This document shows positions 26,386 to 34,804 of a stretch of DNA of 64,000 nucleotides, one piece after another (positions within the stretch are counted from its first letter, which is position 1; every line of letters begins with the position of its first letter). The translations under genes and the position numbers were made by a program. The DNA is from Fen-999 sp044220545. Its GTDB lineage: Bacteria; Pseudomonadota; Gammaproteobacteria; Burkholderiales; Rhodocyclaceae. The stretch is taken from assembly GCA_044220545.1 (NCBI GenBank), contig JBGAQX010000009.1:17187-81186 (forward strand), read 5' to 3'. The notes below the pieces were generated by a model. The model did not search any database. It had not been told where the DNA came from and saw nothing but the letters and a program-made list of their open reading frames with translations.

Positions 26386-26753
26386 CGGTAACGGTGCCAG
26401 TAGGCATCGCGGCTGAGGACGCCGAGTATGCTGATCGGGTCATCACGGCAAACCAAATTTCCTCCAGGCTGGCTCACCGCATCCCCGCGCGGCGAGCCGA
26501 TCGAGGTGTCATGACCGTCGCGCCGCTCCGCTACCAGGCGATTCCGCCGACGTTTCAGTCCCGACGAGGCGACTGAATCAGGACCGCACGGCGGCGAGCG
26601 TTCGTCCGCGGCTCTTGGCGGCTATCAGTCAATAGTTCGCGGCAAACGACAACCGCCGCGCCGGCTCGGAAATCCATGAGACATAATGCCAAGGTCATGA
26701 CACTATTCAATTCGGGATCGTCACTTTTGTCATGCACGCACCGCGAGGGGTCT
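26386..26753. other. Intergenic stretch without a supported gene
   Basis: I see no gene here. There is one short dyad, TTCAGTC-(10)-GACTGAA, within 26545-26575, and short A/T-rich stretches near 26690-26735 before the frameshifted secreted-protein gene. No repeat array and no convincing promoter. Confidence 0.5.
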
Positions 26754-27754
26754 ATGAGAGCTACCTGCTGTTTGTTGTCGATCATCACGTTGCTGGGCGG
26801 GCCGTTGGCGGCGCAAGCCAACGGCTACGTCGGCAGATCAAGGTGTCGATGGAGCCGTCCGACGCGGACTATCCGCCGAAGAAGAGCAACATCATCTACG
26901 TCTACAGTTGCTGGGACGGAGCGACAGGGAAGTCCGTAAACTGTAGCTTTACGCAGCAAATCGAGGGATTGGTCGATCCGGCAAGCGACGTTGCCAATAA
27001 CGGCGGCCATACGCATGACTATGCCAGCCATCCCGCAGGCAAGGAATGTCTTCTTCCCCCAGGCGCCGCCGCTTTCTTTCCACTGCTCAATTGCGCGCCT
27101 ATAGCAGACAGCGTCGTCGGTTCGACGGAGTCGGCCGTCGGCGGTCTCGTGCTATATCCGGAAGCGGCGGTCAAGCATGAGAATCCCGATGTGAGCGGCA
27201 AGGTCAAGATATCGAGTTCCGTGACTTCGCCGCCCGGCTGGTACTGCGTGTCGGGTTGTTACGACGCCAACAGTTGGCGCTATGAAACGACCGTGGATAT
27301 TGGCATCGAAGGCTTGGAGCGCCTGTCGAATTCTCCTGACGGCACCTACATCAAGGTGCGCACGGCGGATACGCGGCACACCGCTGCCAATGCCTACTAT
27401 GGCATGCCGGACACCAATGTGATACTCGGGCTGGTTGCGGTGGAGTACTTGAATTTGACCACCACAGCCCAGAGGTCCCGGCTGCTTAGCATCAATGATA
27501 TGAGTCTGCCGCGCGGCGGCCGGTTCGACGTCAACGGGAATTGGGCGAGACCGCACGCCGAGCACCGTATAGGCATTAGCGCCGACATCAACCGAGACGG
27601 GGTATTTTGCGACGATGATAAGGAACTGCGCAAAGCGGTGGACAACGTCATTCCGTCGGTTGGGCCCCGATTGGTCAATCCGAATGTTCCCGGTCGTACT
27701 TCAAGCCGCCTGTTGTGCGAATCCGAAGGACGCAAGCACATCGATTTCGACTAA
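26754..27754 (+). pseudogene. Secreted protein gene with a frameshift just after the signal peptide
   Basis: The ATG at 26754 starts a clear signal peptide (RATCCLLSIITLLGGPLAAQANG), but that frame soon turns into Arg-rich nonsense. The neighbouring frame, without a usable secretion signal, is open to 27754 and encodes a sensible Cys-containing mature domain ('QIKVSMEPSDADYPP' onward). One missing base near 26838, in GTCGGCAGATC, would join them as '..ANGYVGxQIKV..', giving about 333 residues. The mature part contains 'ISADINRDGVFCDDDKEL', an EF-hand-like acidic loop. I do not recognise the family. Either a pseudogene, a programmed shift (no slippery site seen), or a sequencing error. Base composition is less GC-rich than the flanks. 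Confidence 0.7.
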
Positions 27755-27804
27755 CCGTGCCAAAAATCGTCCCACGCATTGTCCTGTATAGAGGAATCGT
27801 TGCC

Positions 27805-28749
27805 ATGAAACGTCTGATCGTGCTCTTGATGGCTATTTGCTGCGCTGCGGTATCGTCGACTGTCCATGCCGTGGGCCTGCTGCCGGTGCCGGTCCTAAAG
27901 AACGTTGGTGTGACGGCCGAGACCCGGTACGACGCGGTTACTGGCTTTTTTACCTATGCGTATACGGTCACCAATCCGGTGAGCAACACCGGTGAGATCG
28001 ACGCGGTATGGCTGGACATTCTGCATGGGCAAGTGCCGGCGGAACCCTATGACCGCAGTGGCTTGACGATTCCGCAAGGGGGAAATCGCTATGGCTTCGA
28101 TCAGAAGCTGCCACCGCCGTCCTTAGTCCGGCGCTATGGCCTGGACATCCGGCAGTTCGTGCCCTTCGGACAGAACGTGCCGCCCTCGTGGCATGGCGGG
28201 CTGGCTTACATCGGTGCCGCGTCCTTTAGCTCAAGCGCCAAGGCATACGACGTCAAGCCCGGCCAGACGCTCGCGGGCTTCGAAGTGTTCAGCCGGGGCG
28301 TACCGACGCTGCGGAACATGGACTTGGTGCCGAGTTGGGTGCTGCTGGTGGATAGCGAGGACGACGTGACCCATGACGACCGCCAGGCGGCGGGGCAGGT
28401 GGAGCGGGACATCCGGTTTCACACGGTGACGCTCGGCCCGTCCGGTGTGAGGCCCGGGGATATCGAGCACTGGAACCAGGTGCGCGACGACTTGGCTCGC
28501 ACTGTTCAGTTGGGCTGGATCACCGATTTGGCCCTGGCAACGACGCTGACCGATCAATTGGCGGCCGCGCGTAGCGCGGTGGATGCGCAGATTCCCTCGA
28601 GTGCGCGGGCGCGTCTGAATGACCTGTTGGCGGCCATCAACGCCATTCGCACCGGTCAGTGCCGCGCGGAAGTCCAAGCCCTGATGCGCTTCAATGCCGA
28701 GCAACTGCTGGTGAATCTTGATCATGCGGTGATGGGGCGATCTAGGTAG
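27805..28749 (+). CDS. Secreted protein of unknown function
   Basis: 314 residues with a typical signal peptide (MKRLIVLLMAICCAAVSSTVHA) and a mature part with a beta-rich, adhesion- or conjugation-neutral look ('YTVTNPVSNTGEIDAVWLDI'), then a helical C-terminal 80 residues. The 'Y.V.NP..NTG.I' opening resembles surface or extracellular domains but I cannot name a family. AGAGGAA lies before the ATG at 27805. It starts 50 bases after the frameshifted secreted protein gene, same strand, so the two probably form a unit. Composition differs from the housekeeping genes on both sides, which suggests acquisition. Confidence 0.75.
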   Translation: MKRLIVLLMAICCAAVSSTVHAVGLLPVPVLKNVGVTAETRYDAVTGFFTYAYTVTNPVSNTGEIDAVWLDILHGQVPAEPYDRSGLTIPQGGNRYGFDQKLPPPSLVRRYGLDIRQFVPFGQNVPPSWHGGLAYIGAASFSSSAKAYDVKPGQTLAGFEVFSRGVPTLRNMDLVPSWVLLVDSEDDVTHDDRQAAGQVERDIRFHTVTLGPSGVRPGDIEHWNQVRDDLARTVQLGWITDLALATTLTDQLAAARSAVDAQIPSSARARLNDLLAAINAIRTGQCRAEVQALMRFNAEQLLVNLDHAVMGRSR

Positions 28750-28766
28750 CGAAATGACGGAGCCAA

Positions 28767-29369
28767 TCAACTGAAGCGGTCCGTGACGACAACCTCGCTC
28801 ATGGGCAACTGTCCGCCGCGCGGCATCGGTTCCTGAATCCCTTTGCCGATGACGACGAACATGGCGACCACGTGGTCGGCGGGCAGGCCGATGACGCGGC
28901 CCACCGCGTCGAAGTCGAAGCCGTCCATGGGGCCCGACTGGTAGCCCATTTCCTGGGCCGCCAGCATCAGCGTCATGGCCGCGAGGCCGCAGGAGCGCAT
29001 CGCCTCGTCGCGCTGTAGCCATTCCCGGCCATCGTAGAACTGCGCCATTGCGCCCACCAGATAGTCCTGCACTTCGGGCGCGTTGCGCCAGTAGCGCGCC
29101 GGGTCCCGCTGCCAGGCTTTGGTGTCGGCGGTCAGCACGATCAGCAGCGAGGCGTCGGTGACTTGGGCCTGATCCCAGGCGGCGGCGCGGATCTGGCGAC
29201 GCAGTTCCGGGTCGCGCACCAGTACGAAGCGCCACTGCTGAATGTTCCATGCCGTCGGCGACAGCATGGCCAGGGAGATCAATCTCTCGATCTCCGCTTC
29301 ACTCATGCGGTGGTTTGGGTCGTAGCCCTTGATGGCGCGGCGTAGTTCGATGGCTTCGGAAACTTTCAT
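28767..29369 (-). CDS. Nitroreductase family protein
   Basis: 200 residues of the FMN-dependent nitroreductase fold: 'RRAIKGYDPNHRMSEAEIERL' start, 'LSPTAWNIQQWRFVLV' (FMN phosphate contacts) and 'QEMGYQSGPMDGFD' near the C-terminus. It should be a cytoplasmic NAD(P)H-dependent reductase of quinones or nitro compounds; the substrate is unknown. It follows the AhpD-like gene by 15 bases, and the pair lies behind a TetR operator, so induction by an electrophile or oxidant is plausible. Confidence 0.9.
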   Translation of the reverse strand: MKVSEAIELRRAIKGYDPNHRMSEAEIERLISLAMLSPTAWNIQQWRFVLVRDPELRRQIRAAAWDQAQVTDASLLIVLTADTKAWQRDPARYWRNAPEVQDYLVGAMAQFYDGREWLQRDEAMRSCGLAAMTLMLAAQEMGYQSGPMDGFDFDAVGRVIGLPADHVVAMFVVIGKGIQEPMPRGGQLPMSEVVVTDRFS

Positions 29370-29384
29370 TATCTTCCCCCCGGT

Positions 29385-29918
29385 TCAGAAGTCGTTTTCG
29401 ATCTTGAAGGTATTGAACAGGATGTCCACGGCGACATTGCGCGCGCCGTGGTTGACGGCGTCGAGGATGTCCCGGTCGGTCCAGCCCATGGCGCGCAGGG
29501 CGTCCAGGTCGCCGGTGTTCACGGCCTTGGGCGTCTTGGTCGCCTTGAGCACGAACAGCAGCATGGCCTTGTCCTGGTCGGAAAGCGCCGAATCGGCCGG
29601 GTTGCGCTTGGCGGCCGCCGTTTGTTCGGGCGTGAACCCGGCGCGCTGGATGAGCATGGCCTCGTTCATGCCGATGCAGTACGCGCAGTCGTTGTCCTGC
29701 GAGACCAGCATGCGGATGGACGCCAGCAACGGAAAGCTAAGAGTGGGGTGCTGGAAGTAGTAGCCGATGTGTTGCCACTGCATGGCCAGGACGTCCGGAC
29801 TGGCGCTGTACAGTTTCATGGCGTTGGGCAGCCGGCCCAGGGCCTGCTCCACCTGCGCATAGACTTGCGCCACCTGGCCGGTGGCTTCGCTCGGTGCGAC
29901 GGTCGAAATGATGCTCAT
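29385..29918 (-). CDS. Carboxymuconolactone decarboxylase/AhpD-like protein
   Basis: 177 residues, all helical. The motif DNDCAYCIGMNEA holds the CxxC pair (Cys78 and Cys81), but the His four residues after the second Cys in AhpD is Asn85 here. AhpD-like proteins are peroxidase partners using CxxC; the missing His makes classical peroxidase activity doubtful. Uncharacterised 'carboxymuconolactone decarboxylase family' proteins are often found in TetR-controlled redox operons, as here. An operator dyad lies at 29939-29960, 20 bases before the start. Confidence 0.87.
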   Translation of the reverse strand: MSIISTVAPSEATGQVAQVYAQVEQALGRLPNAMKLYSASPDVLAMQWQHIGYYFQHPTLSFPLLASIRMLVSQDNDCAYCIGMNEAMLIQRAGFTPEQTAAAKRNPADSALSDQDKAMLLFVLKATKTPKAVNTGDLDALRAMGWTDRDILDAVNHGARNVAVDILFNTFKIENDF

Positions 29919-29938
29919 GGCGTCTCTCCTTGGTTAGC

Positions 29939-29960
29939 ACATACCGACCATTCGGTATGT
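29939..29960. promoter_or_regulatory. TetR-type operator before the AhpD-like/nitroreductase operon
   Basis: ACATACCGA-CCAT-TCGGTATGT, a perfect 9-bp dyad. It sits between the start of the AhpD-like gene and the end of the tetR gene. The CATACC...GGTATG core recurs before tetR itself. Confidence 0.75.
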
Positions 29961-29978
29961 TTGCGGCAAAAACAAATT

Positions 29979-30590
29979 TCAGAGGGTGGGGCGGGTCATC
30001 AGTCCCTTCACGTAGCCCTGCAACTGCGTCATGCACAGGGCAAAACCCTCGGGCGATTGCAGGCTTTTGGCGATACCGATGCAGCCTTCCCAGGCGGACA
30101 CTATGAACAGCGCCGCCGCCCGGCAATCGACGTCGGCGCGCAGCCCGCCGGCCTCCTGGCCACGGCGCAGGGCGTCCTCGACGACCCGGCCCCAGGTGCC
30201 GAGGATGCCGTTGAGCCGTGTCTTGAACGACTCGTCCAAAGGACTCATCTCCTGCATCAGGTTGTTGAGCGGGCAGCCGAGCTTGACGAATTCCGGATCG
30301 CGATTCGCGCCGATTTCGCCGATCGCCCGCAACAACTCGTCGATGGGGTCCGCGCTTTCGCGCACCCGCCGAAAGACAAGGTCCTCCAGGCGCGCGCCGA
30401 TGACCTCGTCGATGACAGCCAGGCCCAGGTCCTGCTTGTTCGGGAAATGGTGGTAGAGCGCGCCCTTGGTCAGGCCGGTATCCTGGAGGATATTGGCGAT
30501 GCTCGCCGCCTGGTAGCCATGGCGATGGATCTCGCAGAACGCGGCGTTGAGCAGCTTTTCGCGGGTCAGATCGGTCTGTTTGGCGGTCAT
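29979..30590 (-). CDS. TetR/AcrR-family regulator
   Basis: 203 residues. The N-terminal HTH ('AAFCEIHRHGYQAASIANIL', 'TGLTKGALYHHFPNKQDLG') is the standard TetR DNA-binding domain; the C-terminal ligand domain has a Cys-Pro ('KLGCPLNNLMQEM') typical of regulators paired with quinone or electrophile detoxification genes, such as the NemR/AcuR-like group. A longer frame to 30626 exists, but ATG 30590 begins just before the HTH. Dyads at 29939-29960 and 30601-30616 lie before the controlled operon and before its own start, so it probably represses both. Confidence 0.92.
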   Translation of the reverse strand: MTAKQTDLTREKLLNAAFCEIHRHGYQAASIANILQDTGLTKGALYHHFPNKQDLGLAVIDEVIGARLEDLVFRRVRESADPIDELLRAIGEIGANRDPEFVKLGCPLNNLMQEMSPLDESFKTRLNGILGTWGRVVEDALRRGQEAGGLRADVDCRAAALFIVSAWEGCIGIAKSLQSPEGFALCMTQLQGYVKGLMTRPTL

Positions 30591-30600
30591 GCCGGCATTA

Positions 30601-30616
30601 CATACCAACCGGTATG
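30601..30616. promoter_or_regulatory. TetR-type operator before the tetR gene
   Basis: CATACC-AACC-GGTATG, a dyad 10 bases before the start of the TetR gene. It shares the CATACC/GGTATG half-sites with the dyad at 29939-29960 but has a spacer four bases shorter. Confidence 0.7.
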
Positions 30617-30665
30617 AATGTGTCAAGCGCCATTGTGGCAGAACTCCCGGGGGCGGCCGGCCGGC

Positions 30666-31136
30666 TCACGACAGCAGCGCGGCCAGCTTCTCTTCCAGTT
30701 CCTTGCTTCTCTTACGACCTTCCGGCGTAAGTTGCATGGAGTCGCGCCAGCCCACGTAGTGGCCGCGCAAGTCCTCGAGGGTCCTGGCCGTCTCCAGCTT
30801 TTCAATGAGCCCCGAACCGAACACGCCGAGAAAGGCATTGACCGTGTTCAACATGAAGTTGTGGGCCATCTCGAACCGTTTGGCCGCATCGACGACCGGT
30901 TGCCCGGCACGCTCCGGCTTGGCGACGGCCAGCGGGGCGATGAAGCCCTCGGCAAGCAGTTTGTCGAGCATCGCGGGAACGTTCTCACCGGTGATCATGG
31001 CGGCAAGACTGGCGGAGTTTCGCGACCCGTCGATCATGATGAGCAGCCGCCGCTCGCGCTGCGAAATGTTGTGCGTTCGCTGCGCAACCTCCTCGATACC
31101 CTTGGGGGTTTTGACGCAAACCCTTGCCTCGTCCAT
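30666..31136 (-). CDS. Conserved hypothetical cytoplasmic protein
   Basis: 156 residues, no signal peptide or TM helix. The N-terminal part 'VKTPKGIEEVAQRTHNISQRERRLLIMIDG' followed by a 'nVpamLdkLlaeGFI' segment has the feel of a winged-helix fold seen in many betaproteobacterial proteins of unknown role; the C-terminal part is helical ('YVGWRDSMQLTPEGRKRSKEL'). I do not know a function. GGAGG lies five bases before the ATG at 31136; a longer start at 31190 is less likely. Confidence 0.7.
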   Translation of the reverse strand: MDEARVCVKTPKGIEEVAQRTHNISQRERRLLIMIDGSRNSASLAAMITGENVPAMLDKLLAEGFIAPLAVAKPERAGQPVVDAAKRFEMAHNFMLNTVNAFLGVFGSGLIEKLETARTLEDLRGHYVGWRDSMQLTPEGRKRSKELEEKLAALLS

Positions 31137-31241
31137 ATCCGCCTCCCGGTGGCCAGCCAACGACGTGGCGAGCAACCTGCCTGATGTCATAGTGGGGCGG
31201 AATCCTACTGCGAGACCCTTGCGGCGGCCTTACGGTCCTCC

Positions 31242-31316
31242 GGGGCTGCGCGCGGGGCTGTCCGGCGTGTTGGTGACGGGAATGATGGGAAGTGGCGGTG
31301 TCTTGCCGATGGGCGT
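31242..31316 (-). pseudogene. Short relic of an aquaporin gene (second NPA box)
   Basis: On the minus strand this stretch reads 'PIGKTPPLPIIPVTNT' then 'PDSPARSPG', matching AqpZ from the window at 'IGLGLTLVHLISIPVTNTS' and 'VNPARSTG'. At the DNA level 18 bases (GTGTTGGTGACGGGAATG) are identical between 31267-31284 and 32114-32131, with partial identity on the left as well. It lies immediately after vapC. Probably the stump of a second aquaporin gene or a local duplication. Confidence 0.6.
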
Positions 31317-31687
31317 CACTGGCGCCCAGCCTCGTGCGCCCAGCCATTTTTGTCCGCGATGGCCTTGAGTCGCTTGTCCCGCGTCCATAGTCGCGCGCCG
31401 TGCATGACCGTCGCGGCGAGCAGGTGGGTATCGATATAGCCGATGCCGCGAGCGAATAGTCGTTGCCGTTCGATGAAGAACAATGCTTCGTCTTCGGTGG
31501 CGGTGGTCAGTCGGGGCAGGGATTTCAGCAAGGCGAGAACTTCGGCGCGGTTGCGGAGACTGCCGCAAGCCAGTTCGCCGATCACGAAGTCGTGGCAGGC
31601 GACGGCGTTGCTTTCCAGCAGTGTCGCCAGTGCGGGGTTGCCGCTGCGCAAATGGTCGATCCAGATCGATGTGTCGACCAGGATCAC
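31316..31687 (-). CDS. vapC: VapC-type PIN-domain toxin
   Basis: 123 residues, a complete PIN domain with the acidic metal site Asp5 (ILVDTSIWIDH), Glu38 (VIGELACG), Asp86 (IGYIDTHLLA) and Asp104 (WTRDKRL). VapC toxins are Mg-dependent RNases, often cutting initiator tRNA or the sarcin-ricin loop. The start overlaps the vapB stop by four bases, the usual coupling. The sequence looks intact. Confidence 0.93.
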   Translation of the reverse strand: MILVDTSIWIDHLRSGNPALATLLESNAVACHDFVIGELACGSLRNRAEVLALLKSLPRLTTATEDEALFFIERQRLFARGIGYIDTHLLAATVMHGARLWTRDKRLKAIADKNGWAHEAGRQ

Positions 31688-31881
31688 TTGCCGCCCTCGC
31701 GGCGGCGGGCAATGTCCTGCAATTGGGGTTCGCTGCCACCCAGGCGCGCCAGGCGGCGCGCGCTTTCGCGCTGGATCAGGGCGGTGAGCGCTTCTTTGAG
31801 CAGGGCGCTGCGTTCCTGTACGCCGGAGAGCAATTGGGCCCGGTCAACCAGTGCCTCGTCGAGCGTAACGGTGGTGCGCAT
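31684..31881 (-). CDS. vapB: VapB-type antitoxin (ribbon-helix-helix)
   Basis: 65 residues. 'MRTTVTLDEALVDRAQLLSG' is a ribbon-helix-helix DNA-binding start of the type II TA antitoxin kind, with 'TALIQRESARRLARLGG' as the toxin-binding tail. An in-frame ATG at 31923 would add 14 residues, but the ATG at 31881 gives the family's usual N-terminus. It binds VapC and probably represses its own operon. Confidence 0.9.
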   Translation of the reverse strand: MRTTVTLDEALVDRAQLLSGVQERSALLKEALTALIQRESARRLARLGGSEPQLQDIARRREGGK

Positions 31882-31971
31882 GAGCAATCGTCCAGTGGGT
31901 GAGCGCATCAAATATAGCATCAACTGACGGCATAACAGGTGCTCCAGGAGGGTTGCTTGACGCGGCCCGAC

Positions 31972-32655
31972 TTACTCCTCGCCGATAACGCGATAGACCA
32001 GCGCGCCGAGGGCCGCGCCGAGGATGGGCGCCAGCCAGAACAGCCAGAGCTGGTCCAGCGCCCAATCGCCGACGAACAGGGCGACGCCGGTGCTGCGGGC
32101 GGGGTTTACCGAGGTGTTGGTGACGGGAATGCTGATCAGGTGGACCAGGGTGAGGCCGAGGCCGATGGCCAGCGGGGCGAAGCCTTGCGGCGCCCGCTGG
32201 TCGGTGGCGCCGAGGATGATCAGCAGGAACATCATGGTCATGATGACTTCGGTGATCAGGGCCGGAATCATGCCGTAGCCGCCGGGCGAATGGGCGCCGT
32301 AGCCATTGGCGGCGAAACCCGCCGAAAGATCGAAGCCGGCCTTGCCGGTGGCGATGACATAGAGAACACCGGCCGCGACCACGGCGCCGGCCACCTGGGC
32401 GACGATGTAAGGCAGCAGGCGGCCGGCCGGGAAACGGCCGCCGAGCCAGAGGCCGATAGACACGGCGGGGTTCAGGTGGCAGCCGGAGATGTGGCCGATC
32501 GCGTAGGCCATGGTCACGACGGTCAGGCCGAAGGCGAGCGACACGCCCAGCAGGCCGATGCCGACGCCCGGGAATGCCGCCGCCAGCACGGCGCTGCCGC
32601 ATCCGCCGAGCACCAGCCAGAAGGTACCGAAAAACTCCGCGCCGAGCTGTTTCAT
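31972..32655 (-). CDS. aqpZ: Aquaporin Z
   Basis: 227 residues with six TM helices and both pore motifs, NPAVS and NPARS. The selectivity-filter residues appear AqpZ-like (H-containing 'MAYAIGHISGCHLNPAVS', 'IPVTNTSVNPARS'). A water channel in the inner membrane. AAGGAG lies before the ATG at 32655; the longer frame upstream adds a charged, non-family N-terminus. A partial relic of the same gene lies at 31242-31316 beyond vapBC. Confidence 0.95.
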   Translation of the reverse strand: MKQLGAEFFGTFWLVLGGCGSAVLAAAFPGVGIGLLGVSLAFGLTVVTMAYAIGHISGCHLNPAVSIGLWLGGRFPAGRLLPYIVAQVAGAVVAAGVLYVIATGKAGFDLSAGFAANGYGAHSPGGYGMIPALITEVIMTMMFLLIILGATDQRAPQGFAPLAIGLGLTLVHLISIPVTNTSVNPARSTGVALFVGDWALDQLWLFWLAPILGAALGALVYRVIGEE

Positions 32656-32933
32656 GACTTCTCTCCTTCGCAAAACGATGGCCCGATCCCGGGCCGGTTG
32701 GCGGGACTTATGCCCTTCCACTACTCGTTCCGCATTCTAGGCGGCCGCCGTCGGACCGAAAGTCAAGAAATGTGTCTACCGCCCTGTCTTCGTCAGGGTC
32801 TTGACGCCTCGCCAGTGGGCTGGACGCCGGCTGGGGGAAGCCGGATAATTCGCCCTCCTTGACAGGAATCATTCGGCTATCCGGCGAAACGGCTTAGCCT
32901 TTTTCATTCCAATAACGAGAGTGTGAGAACCCC

Positions 32934-34793
32934 ATGGCCGCTGTCATGCCCGCGCCGAGCAATGCCCGGCTTCTGCTATCCGGCAACGAAGCCGTTGCCC
33001 GTGCCGTCTGGGAGTCCGGTTGCCGCGTGGCCGCCGCCTATCCCGGCACGCCGTCCACCGAAATGCTGGAAGTCATTTCGACCTACCCGGACATCTACGC
33101 CGAATGGTCGGTGAACGAGAAGGTGTCGCTGGAGGTGGCCATCGGCGCCGCCTTCGCCGGTTCCCGTTCCTTCTGCGCCATGAAGCACGTAGGGATGAAC
33201 GTCGCCTCCGACGCGCTGATGACGCTGACGCTGACCGGTGTGGTTGGTGGCCTGGTCATCGCCATCGCCGACGACGTCGGCCTCTCGTCGTCGCAGAACG
33301 AGCAGGATTCGCGCTATTGGGGCCGCTTCGCGCATGTGCCGATGTTCGAGCCGGCCGATTCGCAGGAAGCCTACGAGATGACCAAACTCGGCTTCGACTT
33401 CTCGGAGAAGTTCCAGGTGCCGGTGATCCTGCGCATGACGACACGCATCAATCACGTCAAGGGTCTGGTCACGGTCGGCGAGCGGGTGGCCCACGTCGCC
33501 CCCGGCTTCAAGAAGGAGTCGTCGCGCTGGGTGATGACGCCGGCCGGCGCCGGCAAGCGCATCCCCATGATGTTCGAGCGCGACAAGGTGCTGCGCGCCG
33601 AGGCCGAAGCTTCCCCGCTCAACATCGTCGACACGGGCGGCGACCGGCGTGTCGGCTTCGTGGCCTCCGGCCCGGCCTGGATGCATGTCCGCGAATCCTT
33701 CCCCGCGGCGCCAGTGCTGAAGCTGGGTTTCTCCTGTCCGGTGCCGCTGGAAAAGATTCGCGCCTTCGCCGCGACGGTGGACAGGTTGGTGGTCGTCGAG
33801 GAAGTCGAGCCGCTGGTCGAGAACGAGCTGAAGGCCGCCGGCATCGACTGCCACGGCAAGGACATCCTGCCGCGCCAGGGTGAACTGGCGCCCAACGTCC
33901 TCAAGCCGGCGATCGCCAGGCTGCTCGGCGAGCCGGTGCCGGAAGGCATCGTGCCGCCGGCGAAGGTGTTTCCCCGGCCGCCGACCATGTGCGTCGCCTG
34001 CCCGCATCTCGGCGTCTATTACACGCTGGCGCAGATCAAGAACATCACCATCTCCGGCGACATCGGCTGCTATACCCTCGGCGCCGGCCATCCCTGGAAC
34101 GCGCTCGACACGACGATCTCCATGGGGGCCTCGATGGGCATCGCGCTCGGCCTCGACAAAGGTCGGGGCGAAACCGATCAGGACAAGCGCATCGTCGCCG
34201 TGATCGGCGACTCGACCTTCCTGCACATGGGAATGCAAGGCCTGCTCGACATGGTGTACAACGGCGGCAACGTCACCGTGCTGCTGCTCGACAACCGCGC
34301 CGTGGGCATGACCGGCGGCCAGGCCAACCCGGGTTCCGGCAAGGGCATCCATGGCCAGGAGACGCCGCGGGTCGATTTCGCCAAGCTGGTCGAGTCGCTG
34401 GGCGTAAAGAAGGAACGCATCCACGTCGTCGATCCCTACCAGTTGCCGGTACTGTTCAAGACCATCCGCGAGGAGTTGAAGGTGCCCGAGGTGTCGGTGA
34501 TCATCACCGACCAGCCGTGCGTGCTGATCGACGACTACAAGAAGCAGAAGCCGTTCGAAGTCCTCGACGACAAGTGCACCGGCTGCGGCAACTGCGTCGA
34601 TGTCGGCTGCCCGGCGATTCACGTCACCCGCCGAGAAAAGGCCATCAAGCCCTCGGGCAAGGAAGTCGAATTGCAGTTCGTCACCATCGAGACCACCGCC
34701 TGCACCGGCTGCGGCCTCTGCGTGCAGCCGTGCGCGCCGGACGCCATCGTCACCGCCGACCTGACCAAGCCGATGCGGCTGGTTCGGCACTGA
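32934..34793 (+). CDS. iorA: Indolepyruvate ferredoxin oxidoreductase, alpha subunit
   Basis: 619 residues, the IorA layout: pyrimidine-domain region first ('AAAYPGTPSTEMLEVIS'), a C-terminal ThDP-binding domain ('GDSTFLHMGMQGLLD', 'LLLDNRAVGMTGGQ') and two C-terminal [4Fe-4S] cluster motifs (CTGCGNCVDVGCP and CTGCGLCVQPCAP). It oxidises arylpyruvates from aromatic amino acids to aryl-acyl-CoA, or works in reverse, with ferredoxin. First gene of a tight operon with iorB, folD, purE and tsaC. Confidence 0.95.
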   Translation: MAAVMPAPSNARLLLSGNEAVARAVWESGCRVAAAYPGTPSTEMLEVISTYPDIYAEWSVNEKVSLEVAIGAAFAGSRSFCAMKHVGMNVASDALMTLTLTGVVGGLVIAIADDVGLSSSQNEQDSRYWGRFAHVPMFEPADSQEAYEMTKLGFDFSEKFQVPVILRMTTRINHVKGLVTVGERVAHVAPGFKKESSRWVMTPAGAGKRIPMMFERDKVLRAEAEASPLNIVDTGGDRRVGFVASGPAWMHVRESFPAAPVLKLGFSCPVPLEKIRAFAATVDRLVVVEEVEPLVENELKAAGIDCHGKDILPRQGELAPNVLKPAIARLLGEPVPEGIVPPAKVFPRPPTMCVACPHLGVYYTLAQIKNITISGDIGCYTLGAGHPWNALDTTISMGASMGIALGLDKGRGETDQDKRIVAVIGDSTFLHMGMQGLLDMVYNGGNVTVLLLDNRAVGMTGGQANPGSGKGIHGQETPRVDFAKLVESLGVKKERIHVVDPYQLPVLFKTIREELKVPEVSVIITDQPCVLIDDYKKQKPFEVLDDKCTGCGNCVDVGCPAIHVTRREKAIKPSGKEVELQFVTIETTACTGCGLCVQPCAPDAIVTADLTKPMRLVRH

Positions 34794-34804
34794 AAGAAAT
34801 CGCA

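Noticed and set aside
26545..26575. CRISPR-repeat-like sequence GTTTCAGTCCCGACGAGG
   Set aside because: Only one copy, no second repeat at spacer distance and no cas gene in the window; it is just a 7-bp dyad.
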